64,000 nucleotides of DNA from contig CM016926.1 of NCBI GenBank assembly GCA_006247105.1, forward strand, positions 124,001-188,000, written 5' to 3'. The notes below the pieces were generated by a model that saw only the letters and a list, made by a program, of their open reading frames with translations, had not been told where the DNA came from and did not search any database. A program made the translations under genes and the position numbers. Source of the DNA: Giardia muris. Its lineage: Eukaryota; Fornicata; Diplomonadida; Hexamitidae. This document shows, piece by piece, positions 25,612 to 35,728 of the stretch. Every line of letters starts with the position of its first letter. Position 1 is the first letter of the stretch.

Positions 25612-28407
25612 TCAGTCCTCCTGTGTATCCGCACTAAGGGTGTATTCCACCTTACGAACTGGTTCGAAGAGATATCCCTCGGCAGCGAAGAACTTCGAGT
25701 TGAACTCGATCCAGGCGAGACGAAGAGCATGCAGGAACGCAGATAGGGCCTCCATCAGGATGATAACCCCAATGGTAACACCAAACCACCCGGAGTAGGT
25801 GATGAAGTATGAGATCCCCTGGACAATGACGCCCACGGCATCGTTATCAAACATAAGCCTGATGGTATCCGAGAGTCCGAAGAGTTGCTCGTAGAAGACC
25901 TCCGAGAGCTGCGCATGGGCCAAAGAGAGAGCCCAAAGACGAAGGTATGACGCCGTGTGCGAGATCGCACCAAGGACATACTCGATAGTATGAATGACTT
26001 GGTGGACCACAATATCACCGACTCCATGCTCTCCCTCCTCATCATCCTCATGCGAGACCTTCCCTTTATCGACGTGCTGCTCAACAACCGTTGGATGCCC
26101 AGCGTCATCACGAGCAAGTGGTTCACCTTCTACCTCCTCAGTCTTCTCCACTATTGTAGTCCTGTGAATATTTATGAGAACGGGTGGGGTGTGAGGAAGG
26201 CCAGCCTTCTTCGCTTTCTTCAGCTGGACGACCTCGTACACGGGCTTAACGATGGCAAGCCAAAGGAGAGAGATGACGCAAATGATGGCAAGGGCCAAGT
26301 GAAGGTTCTTCTGGAAGGTGGGACTAGCGTAAAGGAGTTCGGAACTATCGGGCTCGCTCCCAATGCTCAGAAACATTTGTATAAGCATGTTCGTGAGGCC
26401 CGGGGCGTTGGAAGGCGTCCCGTCCACCCCTAGCCAGCACGACAGCCACTTATAGATGATGGTGAAGACCATATACCCGAAGAAGGCGGTCATGAAGAGG
26501 AACTCGGGGATCCAGCATGAGAAGATCGTCAGGTAATCGCGCATGTATATCGCGTTGATCAGCTTAAGAACTAGACCGAAGAGCATCTGGGTGACACCGA
26601 TGATTACTGCCATCTTCATCTTGTAAGAGTTTGTGAAGACCATGGAGTTATCCGAGAAGCGCCACAACCAGTTGATCCCGAAGGGATAGCCTTTCAGGGC
26701 GCCAGAGCCGTCACGTACACCTCGCCATGTCGTACCATCCCCACCACTGACCTTCTGGAAGCTTCCACCCTTAAAGAAATCGAAGGCTAAAGCGAAGGTA
26801 TCGTTGTAAAGAAGCCCTGTAATTATGCTGAAGATGCTCATCAAAAGGATAATGTAGCGTCCCGCAAAGACGAGAGACACCATGTCGCTCTTAATCGTAG
26901 AAAGCTTTCGCTCATACCCGACCATGAGAGCGGCCACCACCGTCATAATGATTCCATGCCCAACGTCGCCGTACATGACGGCGAACGTAAAGGGGAACTG
27001 GTACAGGTAGAAGAAGGCTGGGTTGATCTCCTTATAGGTCGGGATCCCATAGGATTCGATAATGTTCTGGAAGACACGTGTATACTTCCCTGTTGTAAAG
27101 GCCGTCGGAGGGCTGCGAAGATATAACCGGGGGACGTTCTGGAGCGCGTCAACGACCGCATCGTCGAGAGTCGACGCATCGATCTGCACAACCGTTCCAT
27201 GTTTCCTCCTTGGATCCAGGGCGTTTAGATCCGAGACGAAACTCGGCGTGATTCCCTTAAGTCGTGCATTACACGACTCGACGACGTGCTCGACATCAAG
27301 CTTGAAATGTGTTGGAACCCATCCTATCCCAATCAACCGCCCATCATGACCCCGAAACTTATTCAGAGTATTGAGAACCTCCCTCTCATGATACACGTTT
27401 CGCAGGTTTGCCTGAAGCATGGCTCCCATGCCATTCAGAAGCTCCGTGATGCGGTGCTTAGAAAGGCGTAGAGATGTACGGTAATCCTCTACCGTCTGGG
27501 CGACGTGTGCGACCTCCTCCTGGAGTTGATCCGCGAAGTGAACTTGCATGTCCGAAACGGACTTCATGTAATGGACAGTCCCCGAGAGCGACGCAACGAT
27601 GGACGCGATCTTCTGCTGCATCTGCGTCCCTGGGACGTAAATGAATACGATATCCGACTCCATAGCATCTGGCTCTCCCTTCTTCTTCTTTTTCTTCTCG
27701 ACCTGGACCGGCTCTTGCTCGTTCAGAAGGGAGCTGACGCTCGGCTCATGGATCTTATCGACTACCTCGAAAATGCAATTTGAGAGGGTAGCGCGAATGG
27801 CCATGCGCTGGAGCATCGCCGTCGAGTTATCGGGGATCGTGCAAACCGTGAGATAGAGATCATTGGACGCTTGAATACCTGAAATGAGAAGGTTATCCTC
27901 ACCCTCCGGATCTTGAGCGCCGGGTCCCACCCTTGTTCTTCCAAGCCCCACGTCAGTGAACTGACCCGGTGTGGAGAATTGTTGCGAGCTTGCGGCGTAA
28001 TCTCTAATCGTCCCCAGGATCGTTTGATACTGGACCGCGACACGTAGGTCCGTCAAATGCCTGTTATAATCATCATTAAGGCTCTTGATCGTCTTGATAG
28101 CACCAGTCAGGGTCGTTTCCAGATGTGCAGCTGGCATGATCTCATCTGGTTCGGTCTGTTCGGGGAGTGAGAGCTGGAGCTGTAAAAACTGATCCTTGAC
28201 GAAAGCTAGTTTGGACTCCAGGGTTCCTAGCTGAAGGAGGTCGGCGGAATAGGTGCGCTCGTAGAGAGACATGTGAGAGCATGCATCCACGATCTGCACG
28301 CACCCGATGTTCATCAGCTCCGTGACGAGCGCGGGGGCCGCTTCCTTGGAGACGGAGAAGGCGAGGAGAGACATTGTCTGGGATCGCCACAAGTCGATCG
28401 CCGACAT
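25612..28407 (-). CDS. V-type H+-ATPase subunit a
   Basis: A 931-residue membrane subunit of the proton pump that acidifies peripheral vesicles. The N-terminal cytosolic half (about 1-400) contains helical arms and a Lys run (EKKKKKKGEPD). The C-terminal half has about eight spans, including TASYLRLWALSLAHAQLS, which carries the essential Arg of the proton half-channel. Length is slightly above the usual 800-850 residues, partly from a charged loop (about 760-790) before that span. The start at 28407 is 9 bases from the divergent POP5 gene. The stop lies 5 bases before the ABC fragment. Confidence 0.95.
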   Translation of the reverse strand: MSAIDLWRSQTMSLLAFSVSKEAAPALVTELMNIGCVQIVDACSHMSLYERTYSADLLQLGTLESKLAFVKDQFLQLQLSLPEQTEPDEIMPAAHLETTLTGAIKTIKSLNDDYNRHLTDLRVAVQYQTILGTIRDYAASSQQFSTPGQFTDVGLGRTRVGPGAQDPEGEDNLLISGIQASNDLYLTVCTIPDNSTAMLQRMAIRATLSNCIFEVVDKIHEPSVSSLLNEQEPVQVEKKKKKKGEPDAMESDIVFIYVPGTQMQQKIASIVASLSGTVHYMKSVSDMQVHFADQLQEEVAHVAQTVEDYRTSLRLSKHRITELLNGMGAMLQANLRNVYHEREVLNTLNKFRGHDGRLIGIGWVPTHFKLDVEHVVESCNARLKGITPSFVSDLNALDPRRKHGTVVQIDASTLDDAVVDALQNVPRLYLRSPPTAFTTGKYTRVFQNIIESYGIPTYKEINPAFFYLYQFPFTFAVMYGDVGHGIIMTVVAALMVGYERKLSTIKSDMVSLVFAGRYIILLMSIFSIITGLLYNDTFALAFDFFKGGSFQKVSGGDGTTWRGVRDGSGALKGYPFGINWLWRFSDNSMVFTNSYKMKMAVIIGVTQMLFGLVLKLINAIYMRDYLTIFSCWIPEFLFMTAFFGYMVFTIIYKWLSCWLGVDGTPSNAPGLTNMLIQMFLSIGSEPDSSELLYASPTFQKNLHLALAIICVISLLWLAIVKPVYEVVQLKKAKKAGLPHTPPVLINIHRTTIVEKTEEVEGEPLARDDAGHPTVVEQHVDKGKVSHEDDEEGEHGVGDIVVHQVIHTIEYVLGAISHTASYLRLWALSLAHAQLSEVFYEQLFGLSDTIRLMFDNDAVGVIVQGISYFITYSGWFGVTIGVIILMEALSAFLHALRLAWIEFNSKFFAAEGYLFEPVRKVEYTLSADTQED

Positions 28408-28416
28408 TTTTTCTGG
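28408..28416. promoter_or_regulatory. 9-bp bidirectional promoter
   Basis: Nine bases, TTTTTCTGG, separate the start codons of V-ATPase subunit a (minus) and POP5 (plus). The T-run reads as GAAAAA toward the V-ATPase start and fits the A-rich initiator seen elsewhere. It is the shortest divergent spacer in the window. Confidence 0.5.
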
Positions 28417-28818
28417 ATGGTTCGGCTGAAGTGTCGTTACCTTGGACTTCGTTGGACTGGGGCTCCGAACCTGGGAAGGGACGATCTTGAATTGGCTGTC
28501 CGGCGGGCGATCTCGGATGTGGTGGAGCCTCGGTTACGTGACCTTTATTTCGATCAGACAACTGTTACCCTTGTCGTCCCGCGCTTCTCTTTTGGGCTCG
28601 TCCGCGTCCACACTTCCATCAAGGGGCCGTTTATTCGGGATGTTGTCCCGCACGTGTTGCTGTCCGGGGGGACTGGCGTGCATCTTGTGCATGTCTCTGG
28701 GTCTGTAGTACAAATGACTCGTTGGGTCGTCCCCGTGTTTGCTCAAGAGATCGAGAGAGGCATGGCCCAGCACCATAACGGGAAGACCCTTGGACTCTCT
28801 ACGGCATATGCACCTTAA
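28417..28818 (+). CDS. POP5: RNase P/MRP protein subunit POP5
   Basis: A 133-residue protein that opens MVRLKCRYLG, the hallmark of Pop5 (MVR.K.RYL). It continues with DDLELAVRRAISDVV, an LYFDQTTVTLVVPRFSFGLVR core strand/helix pattern and HLVHVSGSVVQM near the end, matching the conserved SGT-like motif. Pop5 binds the catalytic RNA of RNase P and RNase MRP and is needed for tRNA 5' and rRNA processing. Length fits the family (about 110-165). A longer in-frame ATG at 28273 lies inside the divergent V-ATPase gene and is unlikely; 28417 is chosen by homology. Confidence 0.85.
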   Translation: MVRLKCRYLGLRWTGAPNLGRDDLELAVRRAISDVVEPRLRDLYFDQTTVTLVVPRFSFGLVRVHTSIKGPFIRDVVPHVLLSGGTGVHLVHVSGSVVQMTRWVVPVFAQEIERGMAQHHNGKTLGLSTAYAP

Positions 28819-28839
28819 GCATCTACGGCGTTGTTGAAA

Positions 28840-31752
28840 ATGCCTCATTGTATGCATGGGTATGAGTGCGAGGCATGTTGTATGTGTGCCGCAGACAAGA
28901 TCCCTGTGACCACGTCTGCATTGTTATTAGCCGAGGCCATTCAGGGTGTACTTTCCGGAGTCTCCGAACAAGCCGACGTCGATGCCGCCCACCTCCAACT
29001 CGTGGGGCATCTTTGTACTCATTTAAGCCCTATTCAATATACTTATGGCGTACGTTTGCTTGCAATCCTAACTCAGGGTGCGAAGCCCGAGACCTTGAGT
29101 AGAGCTAGCGCCATTCTATTGAGGAGTGGTGCTCGTTCGGATATTACGGCACGTCGAGCCATACTCGTTGCTGCGATAGCGTTGGCCTTGTACCATCCGG
29201 TTCCAACATTACTCAACCTTGAAGAGCTCCGTGTTCCATGCTCTGACCTCGTCGAACCCGCGGCAGTGCTTCTTTTTCTCCTTTCCTGTACGATTCATAA
29301 TCTTCCAGACGATGAATATGCACAAGCCTTTGACGGCTTACGTGTAGCTATTACTAAGTGGATAAGCATTTCCACTCTCGCCAAAAGCCCTCTTCATGGG
29401 GCACTCCTTTTCTTCCAGCAGGCATATGGAGGAACTCCCATCAACCGGGAGCTATGCGCCGCAGATATTGACAGCTTGGGTTTAATCTATGACCAATTGG
29501 TCTCTCCACCCCTAACGACTCTCCTTAATTTTCAGACCTACTTCCATTCTGATGGTGGCTTCTTGGACTTTATCTCTCCCCTCCTGGACTTCCTGGAAAG
29601 GAATGCTGATGGATATGGCTTGGCACGAGCGGCATTAAGCGCGAAGTCTTCGGTGTATTTGGCCCAGTTGTTTCTTAGCGTCCCATTGTCCTCCTTGCAT
29701 GCGAAGTTTTTTCTTCTACGGGAATTGCTCGCCACCCTTGAAACCACTTCCTGTGACTCCCATATCGATGCGGTGGCCGCAGAGATTTGTACCATTCTGG
29801 AGATGAATATACCGCAGAGGTATAAGCTCTCCGCGGTCGCGGCTCTCGATGCCCTCATCAACAAGCCCATGTCCTATGCCTGTTGCACTCGTTGCACTCA
29901 TACTTTGGCAGCGTTCGTTGTTAGATATCCGGGGTCGGAGGTGGCAGCCCTTGCGTTGAGCTTAGAGGTCCTCATCTCACGCCCGGACTATCTTGAGCTC
30001 GTAAAGCTAGTATCAGAAGGTCTGCCTCGGGATACCTTAGTGCTTCAGTACTTCTCGTATGAGGTACGTCGGCAAGTTTCGCGAGATATCTCTGAGACTG
30101 TGGAATTGTTTCTGAAACAAAGGCTTGTACTTGATAACCTCGTTGGAGATGCGCTTATTCATCTCGAAGAATTCCTTGGAACGATAGTCGATTTCAGTAG
30201 ACGGAAACCTCTTCCTACTCGGATATATTACTATTTGGTAACGAGCATGCAAGGCCTTCTACGGCCGATTTTCAGCCCGCAGACTCAACAAGGAACTGAA
30301 AGTCTTGCGGCTTTGGGCAGAAGACAAGTTCAACTAGCGTCGTTATATTGGGGATGTGAGCCCCTTCCACTCCAGACCTATCTAGAAGCCGTCGAGAACC
30401 TGCGGCAATATGGCCGAGGATCCCTTTGTGCAATCGATAGCCTATCTTTATGGCTGATAATCAACCATCTAAGCACGACACGTCAGATGTTCGATCATGT
30501 CGGAACCATCAGCTTTCTACTCGTCCAGCTTGATGGGAAACAGGAAGCCACAGTCACAGCTCGTTACTTGGCAACTCTCATCAGTATTTTCTGCACACAG
30601 ACAGAAACCTTTCGCAAGTCCGAATGTGGACGAAGCCTTTGTCAACAGATATGGCACTTCTGTAAGGAGACTACAGAGACCTTTGAGGCGGCTTTATTCC
30701 TACGCGAGAATATTCAGGCCCTTATTGATACTCAGGAGCGCCAGTTCGTCGGGAATGCGGTCAGTTGTATTATCAAGGCCGTCAACAACCTCGATTTAAC
30801 CCCCTTACAGATCCTAAGCGTAGGGCTTAAAGACTTGGAGTGCACTCGCCGTAATAATTATTTCTTGCTCGATTATCTGCTCGCCACGATACCAGCAAAC
30901 ATGGTCTGCCGTGTAATGGATCAGACATACATTCCCGCCTTTTCTAAGGTGGCGGAGATGACTTGTACCTGCCCCGGCTTTGGTACGGTCGCCGCATTTC
31001 TACTTCTTCTTGCAACTGGCTGTGGTTACTTACAGGGACGGAAGTTCACGCGAAATGGACTGTCAGAAAGAGCATTTAGTGAGCTCCATAAGACCATTGA
31101 AAGGGCGGCAAATGATCAAGCCCCTTGGGAGATCGCCGTAGCTTTGCTTATAACCGGTCTCTTACAAGGAGAAGATTACACAAATTCCAAAGGGTGCAAA
31201 GACTTGATTCAGTTGTTTTACACGGAGGTGCCACCTAAAGAGAGCCCCTGGTATCTTGTTCCTCGAGTCTTTCAATCCCTTCAATGTTCAATTACTACAT
31301 CTTCTCTTACCTCTCAAAAGACACCGTTGGATAGGGTTATCTATCTCATTGGGTGTTCTACACCACAAACCATTGACGAAGTATGTTTCCAAGGAGTTTG
31401 TCTATCAGAATTCCTTATTGGGATGCTTGATTGGGCAGCACCCATTCCACCTATGATTCGAAACTTTCGTGATGTTATACATCGAAGGATGCAAACACCT
31501 TTAGCTACCCGTTTGGAAGCGGCGGGTGTTGCGCTCATACCAGCTCGCATTCCAAACGAGATTTTACAGTTTTCTCAAACATTAGACTGGCAAACAGTAT
31601 GTCAGAATGGTTTGAACCTCGAGGCGATCGTTGAGCGCATCCTCATCCTTATACTCTGCGCCCGGTTTACAGACATCACCACGGAAGGCTCTATCAATGA
31701 GCTCCCGCGGCATCATCCCGCTCCTTCTTTGCCAACTTCTTCAGCGCGCTGA
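28840..31752 (+). CDS. Hypothetical 970-residue helical protein
   Basis: I do not recognise this protein. It begins with a Cys-rich segment (MPHCMHGYECEACCMCAADK) and continues as almost uninterrupted amphipathic helices, suggesting HEAT/ARM-like repeats. The ATG at 28840 follows GTTGTTGAAA and lies 21 bases after the POP5 stop. The final 59 bases (31694-31752) overlap the end of the convergent minus-strand gene, an unusually long overlap. A scaffold or transport-adaptor role would fit the fold but is only inference. Confidence 0.75.
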   Translation: MPHCMHGYECEACCMCAADKIPVTTSALLLAEAIQGVLSGVSEQADVDAAHLQLVGHLCTHLSPIQYTYGVRLLAILTQGAKPETLSRASAILLRSGARSDITARRAILVAAIALALYHPVPTLLNLEELRVPCSDLVEPAAVLLFLLSCTIHNLPDDEYAQAFDGLRVAITKWISISTLAKSPLHGALLFFQQAYGGTPINRELCAADIDSLGLIYDQLVSPPLTTLLNFQTYFHSDGGFLDFISPLLDFLERNADGYGLARAALSAKSSVYLAQLFLSVPLSSLHAKFFLLRELLATLETTSCDSHIDAVAAEICTILEMNIPQRYKLSAVAALDALINKPMSYACCTRCTHTLAAFVVRYPGSEVAALALSLEVLISRPDYLELVKLVSEGLPRDTLVLQYFSYEVRRQVSRDISETVELFLKQRLVLDNLVGDALIHLEEFLGTIVDFSRRKPLPTRIYYYLVTSMQGLLRPIFSPQTQQGTESLAALGRRQVQLASLYWGCEPLPLQTYLEAVENLRQYGRGSLCAIDSLSLWLIINHLSTTRQMFDHVGTISFLLVQLDGKQEATVTARYLATLISIFCTQTETFRKSECGRSLCQQIWHFCKETTETFEAALFLRENIQALIDTQERQFVGNAVSCIIKAVNNLDLTPLQILSVGLKDLECTRRNNYFLLDYLLATIPANMVCRVMDQTYIPAFSKVAEMTCTCPGFGTVAAFLLLLATGCGYLQGRKFTRNGLSERAFSELHKTIERAANDQAPWEIAVALLITGLLQGEDYTNSKGCKDLIQLFYTEVPPKESPWYLVPRVFQSLQCSITTSSLTSQKTPLDRVIYLIGCSTPQTIDEVCFQGVCLSEFLIGMLDWAAPIPPMIRNFRDVIHRRMQTPLATRLEAAGVALIPARIPNEILQFSQTLDWQTVCQNGLNLEAIVERILILILCARFTDITTEGSINELPRHHPAPSLPTSSAR

Positions 31753-32674
31753 CTGTCATCCGAAGCTGCTGTGAGGCGTTATTCTTTGTGCTCAAAGAGA
31801 GTGTCCCAGACTTCAGCTCGGCCTCCTTAGCGTTACGTAATTGAACTGGTACTTGGATGACCTCAACACGTGCCAAGCGAAGGAACTGCCGTAGTCGTTC
31901 CTCGTATTGTCTACGGACCCGCGAACGGACAGAGTTGTAGTGCTGGTTGATTAATCCGACCAGATTACGGTATTCACGGAGGCGTTTTTCCTCCGGACTC
32001 TCCTCTGCAGTCTGAATCAGAAGGGCTTGAGCAGGAGTCTTCCCATCCTCACTAAGCCGTGAGAACATTGAGGATTCACCTCCTGGTTGTGGGAATGGAC
32101 TTGTTTGACCCGCGATTTGGAAGAAACAACTCTCATTGTTCCGCACCTCACTAGGTCGTGCCTCACTAACTCGGGAGACGTCCGAAAGGGTGGAGGCGTC
32201 GAAGGGGTTAGCGAGCATGACGTTCCTATCAAGAGATGGACGATCAACAGAGCTTCTATTTGAGTTTGGTAAGGGTGGTACGCCGGAGAGTGAAAAGCGG
32301 CCTTGTCTATCGAATTGGCTATCTGGCAGGAAGGGGCCGACCATTTTTGCTACCTTACCTGCAAATTCTGTATATGGGACATCGGGATGATCTTGTCGTG
32401 GAGGAATAGAAAGATCAAGGGTCTTTCGTGTATCCTCTTCAGATATCGACTCACGCGCTTGGCCTACTACAGGAGCGACATCGTTCATGGGTGGGACTGC
32501 GGGGGGAGAAGGGTCTACTTGTCCGGACCTTCCTTCTAGCCAGGCGAGGAGCTCGGTATAAAGCTCGTCATTTCGGGCATTGGCGCGTATTCCCGCGGTT
32601 CGTGCAAAGGCTTGGAGGTCTCGACGCTTGTATTCGCGGTTCACCAGCTTCTCACGATCTGGTAACTCTGCCAT
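31694..32674 (-). CDS. Hypothetical protein with N-terminal SAP-like motif
   Basis: A 326-residue protein from the ATG at 32674 (MAELPDREK), preceded by CACCTTAAA; an in-frame ATG at 32797 adds 41 residues of poor quality. Residues about 8-45 read YKRRDLQAFARTAGIRANAR and DELYTELLAWL, which resembles a SAP-type helix-extended-helix motif and also the N-terminus of NuSAP-like spindle proteins. SAP motifs bind DNA or chromatin. The middle is disordered (Pro, Ser, Arg, Asp), and the last 100 residues form a basic coiled coil. Nuclear or spindle localisation is therefore inference. The 3' end overlaps the plus-strand gene by 59 bases. Confidence 0.7.
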   Translation of the reverse strand: MAELPDREKLVNREYKRRDLQAFARTAGIRANARNDELYTELLAWLEGRSGQVDPSPPAVPPMNDVAPVVGQARESISEEDTRKTLDLSIPPRQDHPDVPYTEFAGKVAKMVGPFLPDSQFDRQGRFSLSGVPPLPNSNRSSVDRPSLDRNVMLANPFDASTLSDVSRVSEARPSEVRNNESCFFQIAGQTSPFPQPGGESSMFSRLSEDGKTPAQALLIQTAEESPEEKRLREYRNLVGLINQHYNSVRSRVRRQYEERLRQFLRLARVEVIQVPVQLRNAKEAELKSGTLSLSTKNNASQQLRMTVSALKKLAKKERDDAAGAH

Positions 32675-33180
32675 TTTAAGGTGAATTCTACACTCGAGTT
32701 GATAGAGATAAGAGGAAGAGAGAAGAATCGGATGAGAAGAACGACGTAAAGGGGTAAGTTCTAGTACCATCCCCAGAGCCTTCCTACTCACTAACATGGT
32801 TATAGAACCCTCCTACCCTTCGACAGATGGTATCTTAGTCTCCATCTCATCCTTCTTCTACGAGATATAGAAAGTGAGCCCTTCAAGGGGACTCTTGAAT
32901 TAGTATTGTAGCACCTCTACCATGTTCGGAAGGATAAGCTTTGAGTCCATTATCTCTTTAATCATAACGATAGGACTAGAAAGGTAACATCATCACAGAT
33001 GGGAACCATGGATTCAGAACGGTCTATATCATACTTCAGAGATACTAGTCGGCCCTTTGAAGAGCCCGCACCTCGGCTCTCTCATACTTCTCTCCTACTC
33101 TACTGTTCTCTCATGACACAACCCGCAAGCTGAGGCATCGAAAATATTGTCCAATTGGAGAATGGAGAAGTAGTCAAAAT
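32675..33180. other. A/T-richer intergenic stretch
   Basis: These 506 bases separate two divergent genes. I see no gene or RNA here. The ends carry initiator-like A/T runs (CCTTAAA before 32674, TCAAAAT before 33181). An in-frame N-terminal extension of the minus-strand gene up to 32797 is possible but lacks protein-like composition. Confidence 0.5.
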
Positions 33181-34284
33181 ATGAGCTTCTCCTCGATACC
33201 CACCCGATCCAGCTGGCTCGTCGAGGGAAGCGACTCGCGAGCAAGCGACCGCGGCTCCAACCGCGCCTCCCCTCCCGTCGCCCTCGAGTCGTCCCGAATG
33301 ACGACGCCTATCAGTTGTTTTGGTACCGGGTTTGTCAGCTTCGACGGCCTTCTCTTCAGTTATGGCGGGGGAAAGAAGGGTTCAAGCATTGCCCATGTTT
33401 ACGGCGGGTATGGCTTGGTCATGAAGACGATGACTGTTAAAGCAAGCCCTATAACCCATCACGCCTCCTGTAGTTTCGATGAACTGTATGTCGCCCATGG
33501 AGGCTGTAGAGATAGCCGTCATCTGAAGCGTACCCTTGTCAGCGCTGATAAGCTACTCTTCATCAACCCCAATACGCTAGCGGTGACGAAGCGTCGGTTA
33601 ACCGGCGAGGTCCCACCCCCTCGGGCCTTACACCAGATACTAGTCGTCCGAAAGAACCTATTGCTGATCGCCGGAGGTATTTCCACGGGGCCTCTTGCTG
33701 ATTGCTATTGCGTCGATCTCACCACCATGGAATCCACCTGGTGTGGTAATCTGCCTCTCCCTCTCTTCTCCTTCGCGATGGTCTCTTGTAAGGATAGACT
33801 CTTCCTTCTAGGCGGCCAGACCAATGGGTTGGTCATCTCCCCAGGCTTCTATGAGCTTTTCCTCAGTGACGTCACGGTCGAGGAAGAGGATTCGATATAT
33901 CGCACGTTCTGTTGCACGACGACGGAACCGCAACGAAAGACACAGATCGCTCCTAGGTATCGTTTGCTTTGGCGAAGACTCCCTCATACACCCTTTCTCC
34001 CACGGCGAGGTATCTCCTGTACGACCGTCTGTACTCAAATCATCATCTTCGGTGGCACCTCTGGTACCGCTTACTATAATGACCTGTGGATCTATTCCGT
34101 AGAGAGCGAACGCTGGAGAGAATACAACATTTACCAGGACATCCCTGGGAAGCGCTTTAGCGCGGCCATTGGCCACATTATGACGAGTCTCGTCGTCGCT
34201 GGAGGGTCAAATGGGCTCACGGAATTTCATGATTCATATCTAATCAACACCACACTCATCCCATTAGACTCCGAGCATGCTTAG
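33181..34284 (+). CDS. Kelch-repeat protein
   Basis: A 367-residue protein with kelch beta-propeller blades after a 40-residue Ser/Arg-rich leader. Blade signatures are visible as LLFSYGGGKKG, LYVAHGGCRDS, LLLIAGGISTGPLADCYCVDL, LFLLGGQTNG, IIIFGGTSGTAYYNDLWIYSVESERW and LVVAGGSNGLTEFHDSYLI, giving about six blades. Kelch propellers serve as protein-interaction platforms, and no enzyme domain is attached. The start at 33181 follows AGTCAAAAT. The TAG stop shares bases with the TAA stop of the convergent helicase (TTAG at 34281-34284). Confidence 0.88.
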   Translation: MSFSSIPTRSSWLVEGSDSRASDRGSNRASPPVALESSRMTTPISCFGTGFVSFDGLLFSYGGGKKGSSIAHVYGGYGLVMKTMTVKASPITHHASCSFDELYVAHGGCRDSRHLKRTLVSADKLLFINPNTLAVTKRRLTGEVPPPRALHQILVVRKNLLLIAGGISTGPLADCYCVDLTTMESTWCGNLPLPLFSFAMVSCKDRLFLLGGQTNGLVISPGFYELFLSDVTVEEEDSIYRTFCCTTTEPQRKTQIAPRYRLLWRRLPHTPFLPRRGISCTTVCTQIIIFGGTSGTAYYNDLWIYSVESERWREYNIYQDIPGKRFSAAIGHIMTSLVVAGGSNGLTEFHDSYLINTTLIPLDSEHA

Positions 34285-35720
34285 TTTTCCCGTCTGAATG
34301 GCTTGCAGCCCGCGAAGGGCACATAAGGGACTTCACGGAGTCCAAAGCTTCGGCCAAGCATCTCTAGATCGAGACGGTTGGGGTTAAACACCTTCTTCAA
34401 CGGATGTGACGCGTAGGCCGCAAGGAAGGATTTGTATGCGTCCTGCGCCTTCCTACGCAAGTAATAGACGGTACCCACGATGTTCTCCATCTCTTCTTGG
34501 ACGTTAATGATCTTCGACGAAGGAAACTCGAACTCGAATAGCGTGATCGCCTGCTCTCGGAGGAAGTTGATGAAACGCCCTTCGTTCTCTAGTAAGAATA
34601 GGATCCCCATTCCCTTTCGGCCATTCGCCCCGCGGCAAGCACGTCCTACTCGATGAACGTACGATTCAACAGACTCGGGTGGGTCGTATTGGATCACAAA
34701 GTCAATATCTGGGAGGTCCAGGCCACGTGCTGCAACGTTTGTCGCAAAGAGGACACCGAACTGTGCGTTGGCAAACTCATTGTACGTTTGCGTGCGGTGG
34801 GACTGCTTCATCCCCCCTTCAAGCATGAGGACGCTTTTCATCCCAATATGTCGTAAGAACTCGCAATAGAACTCTACGCTATCGCGGCTGTTGAAGAAGA
34901 CGATGATTTTCTTGTTTGCACGCCGCTTGATGAATGTGTAGAGAAGTAGGAACCGTTGCTCAGGAGGACAAATGATATAACCCTGTTCGAAGCCCTCACG
35001 AGTTGCAGACTTCGCCTCAGAGTCGACATCAATATGTTCGAGAGTGTCCTTATTGACACGGACGTGAGGGACATCTACACACCGGTCGGACATGGTGGCA
35101 CTGAAGAAGCATGCGGTTCTATCGTCCGGTCCCGGGAGTAATCGCATGATGTTTGAGAGCTCGTCGGCGAAGCCCATATCCATGAGCATATCGGCCTCAT
35201 CAAATACGACGAGGAACAAACGGTCAGTCTTGAAGCCTGGTGTATTTGCTAGGTGGTCACATAGACGACCAGGCGTAGCGATTAGAAGGCATGCGCCACG
35301 AGTAAGGACGTTTGCCTCCTTTTGCCGTGAGGTGCCTCCGATTGAAAGCCCTATCTCGATGTTCGTGGCCTCGACTAGCTTGGCTGCGACGTGGTAAAGT
35401 TGCAGAGCAAGTTCTCTTGTTGGGGTGATGATTAAAACACCAGTCCCATGACGGTTACGCATCCCCGCCTTATGTATCAGGTCTATGGCGGGGAGAAGGA
35501 AGGCTAAGGACTTTCCAGAGCCCGTATGAGCCTTAGCGGCAACGTTTTTCCCCATTAGGATAAGAGGAATCGCTTTCGCTTGTACCTTTGTCATGGTCGT
35601 GTGACCCATCTGTCTCAATGCTTCGATGAGGAAGGGGGAGAGCGTAGTCTCCGTGAAGGGCGTCGTAGTCATTATCTCGGCATACTCTGCATTCTGAGTC
35701 TGCGCTTGTTCATCAACCAT
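34281..35720 (-). CDS. HAS1: DEAD-box RNA helicase, HAS1/DDX18-like
   Basis: A 479-residue DEAD-box helicase with Q-motif region TKVQAKAIP, Walker A AHTGSGKS, PTRELALQL, TPGR, DEAD (FDEADMLMDMGF), SAT, ARGLDLP and HRVGRACRG. The C-terminus (AQDAYKSFLAAYASHPLKKVF, LDLEMLGRSFGLREVP) is the extension found in HAS1/DDX18, which acts in 40S and 60S ribosome assembly in the nucleolus. This supports the orthologue call. The start at 35720 is preceded by CTGAAAATAAAA, and only 8 bases separate it from the stop of the 2116-residue gene upstream, so its promoter must overlap that gene. Confidence 0.88.
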   Translation of the reverse strand: MVDEQAQTQNAEYAEIMTTTPFTETTLSPFLIEALRQMGHTTMTKVQAKAIPLILMGKNVAAKAHTGSGKSLAFLLPAIDLIHKAGMRNRHGTGVLIITPTRELALQLYHVAAKLVEATNIEIGLSIGGTSRQKEANVLTRGACLLIATPGRLCDHLANTPGFKTDRLFLVVFDEADMLMDMGFADELSNIMRLLPGPDDRTACFFSATMSDRCVDVPHVRVNKDTLEHIDVDSEAKSATREGFEQGYIICPPEQRFLLLYTFIKRRANKKIIVFFNSRDSVEFYCEFLRHIGMKSVLMLEGGMKQSHRTQTYNEFANAQFGVLFATNVAARGLDLPDIDFVIQYDPPESVESYVHRVGRACRGANGRKGMGILFLLENEGRFINFLREQAITLFEFEFPSSKIINVQEEMENIVGTVYYLRRKAQDAYKSFLAAYASHPLKKVFNPNRLDLEMLGRSFGLREVPYVPFAGCKPFRREN

Positions 35721-35728
35721 TTTTATTT

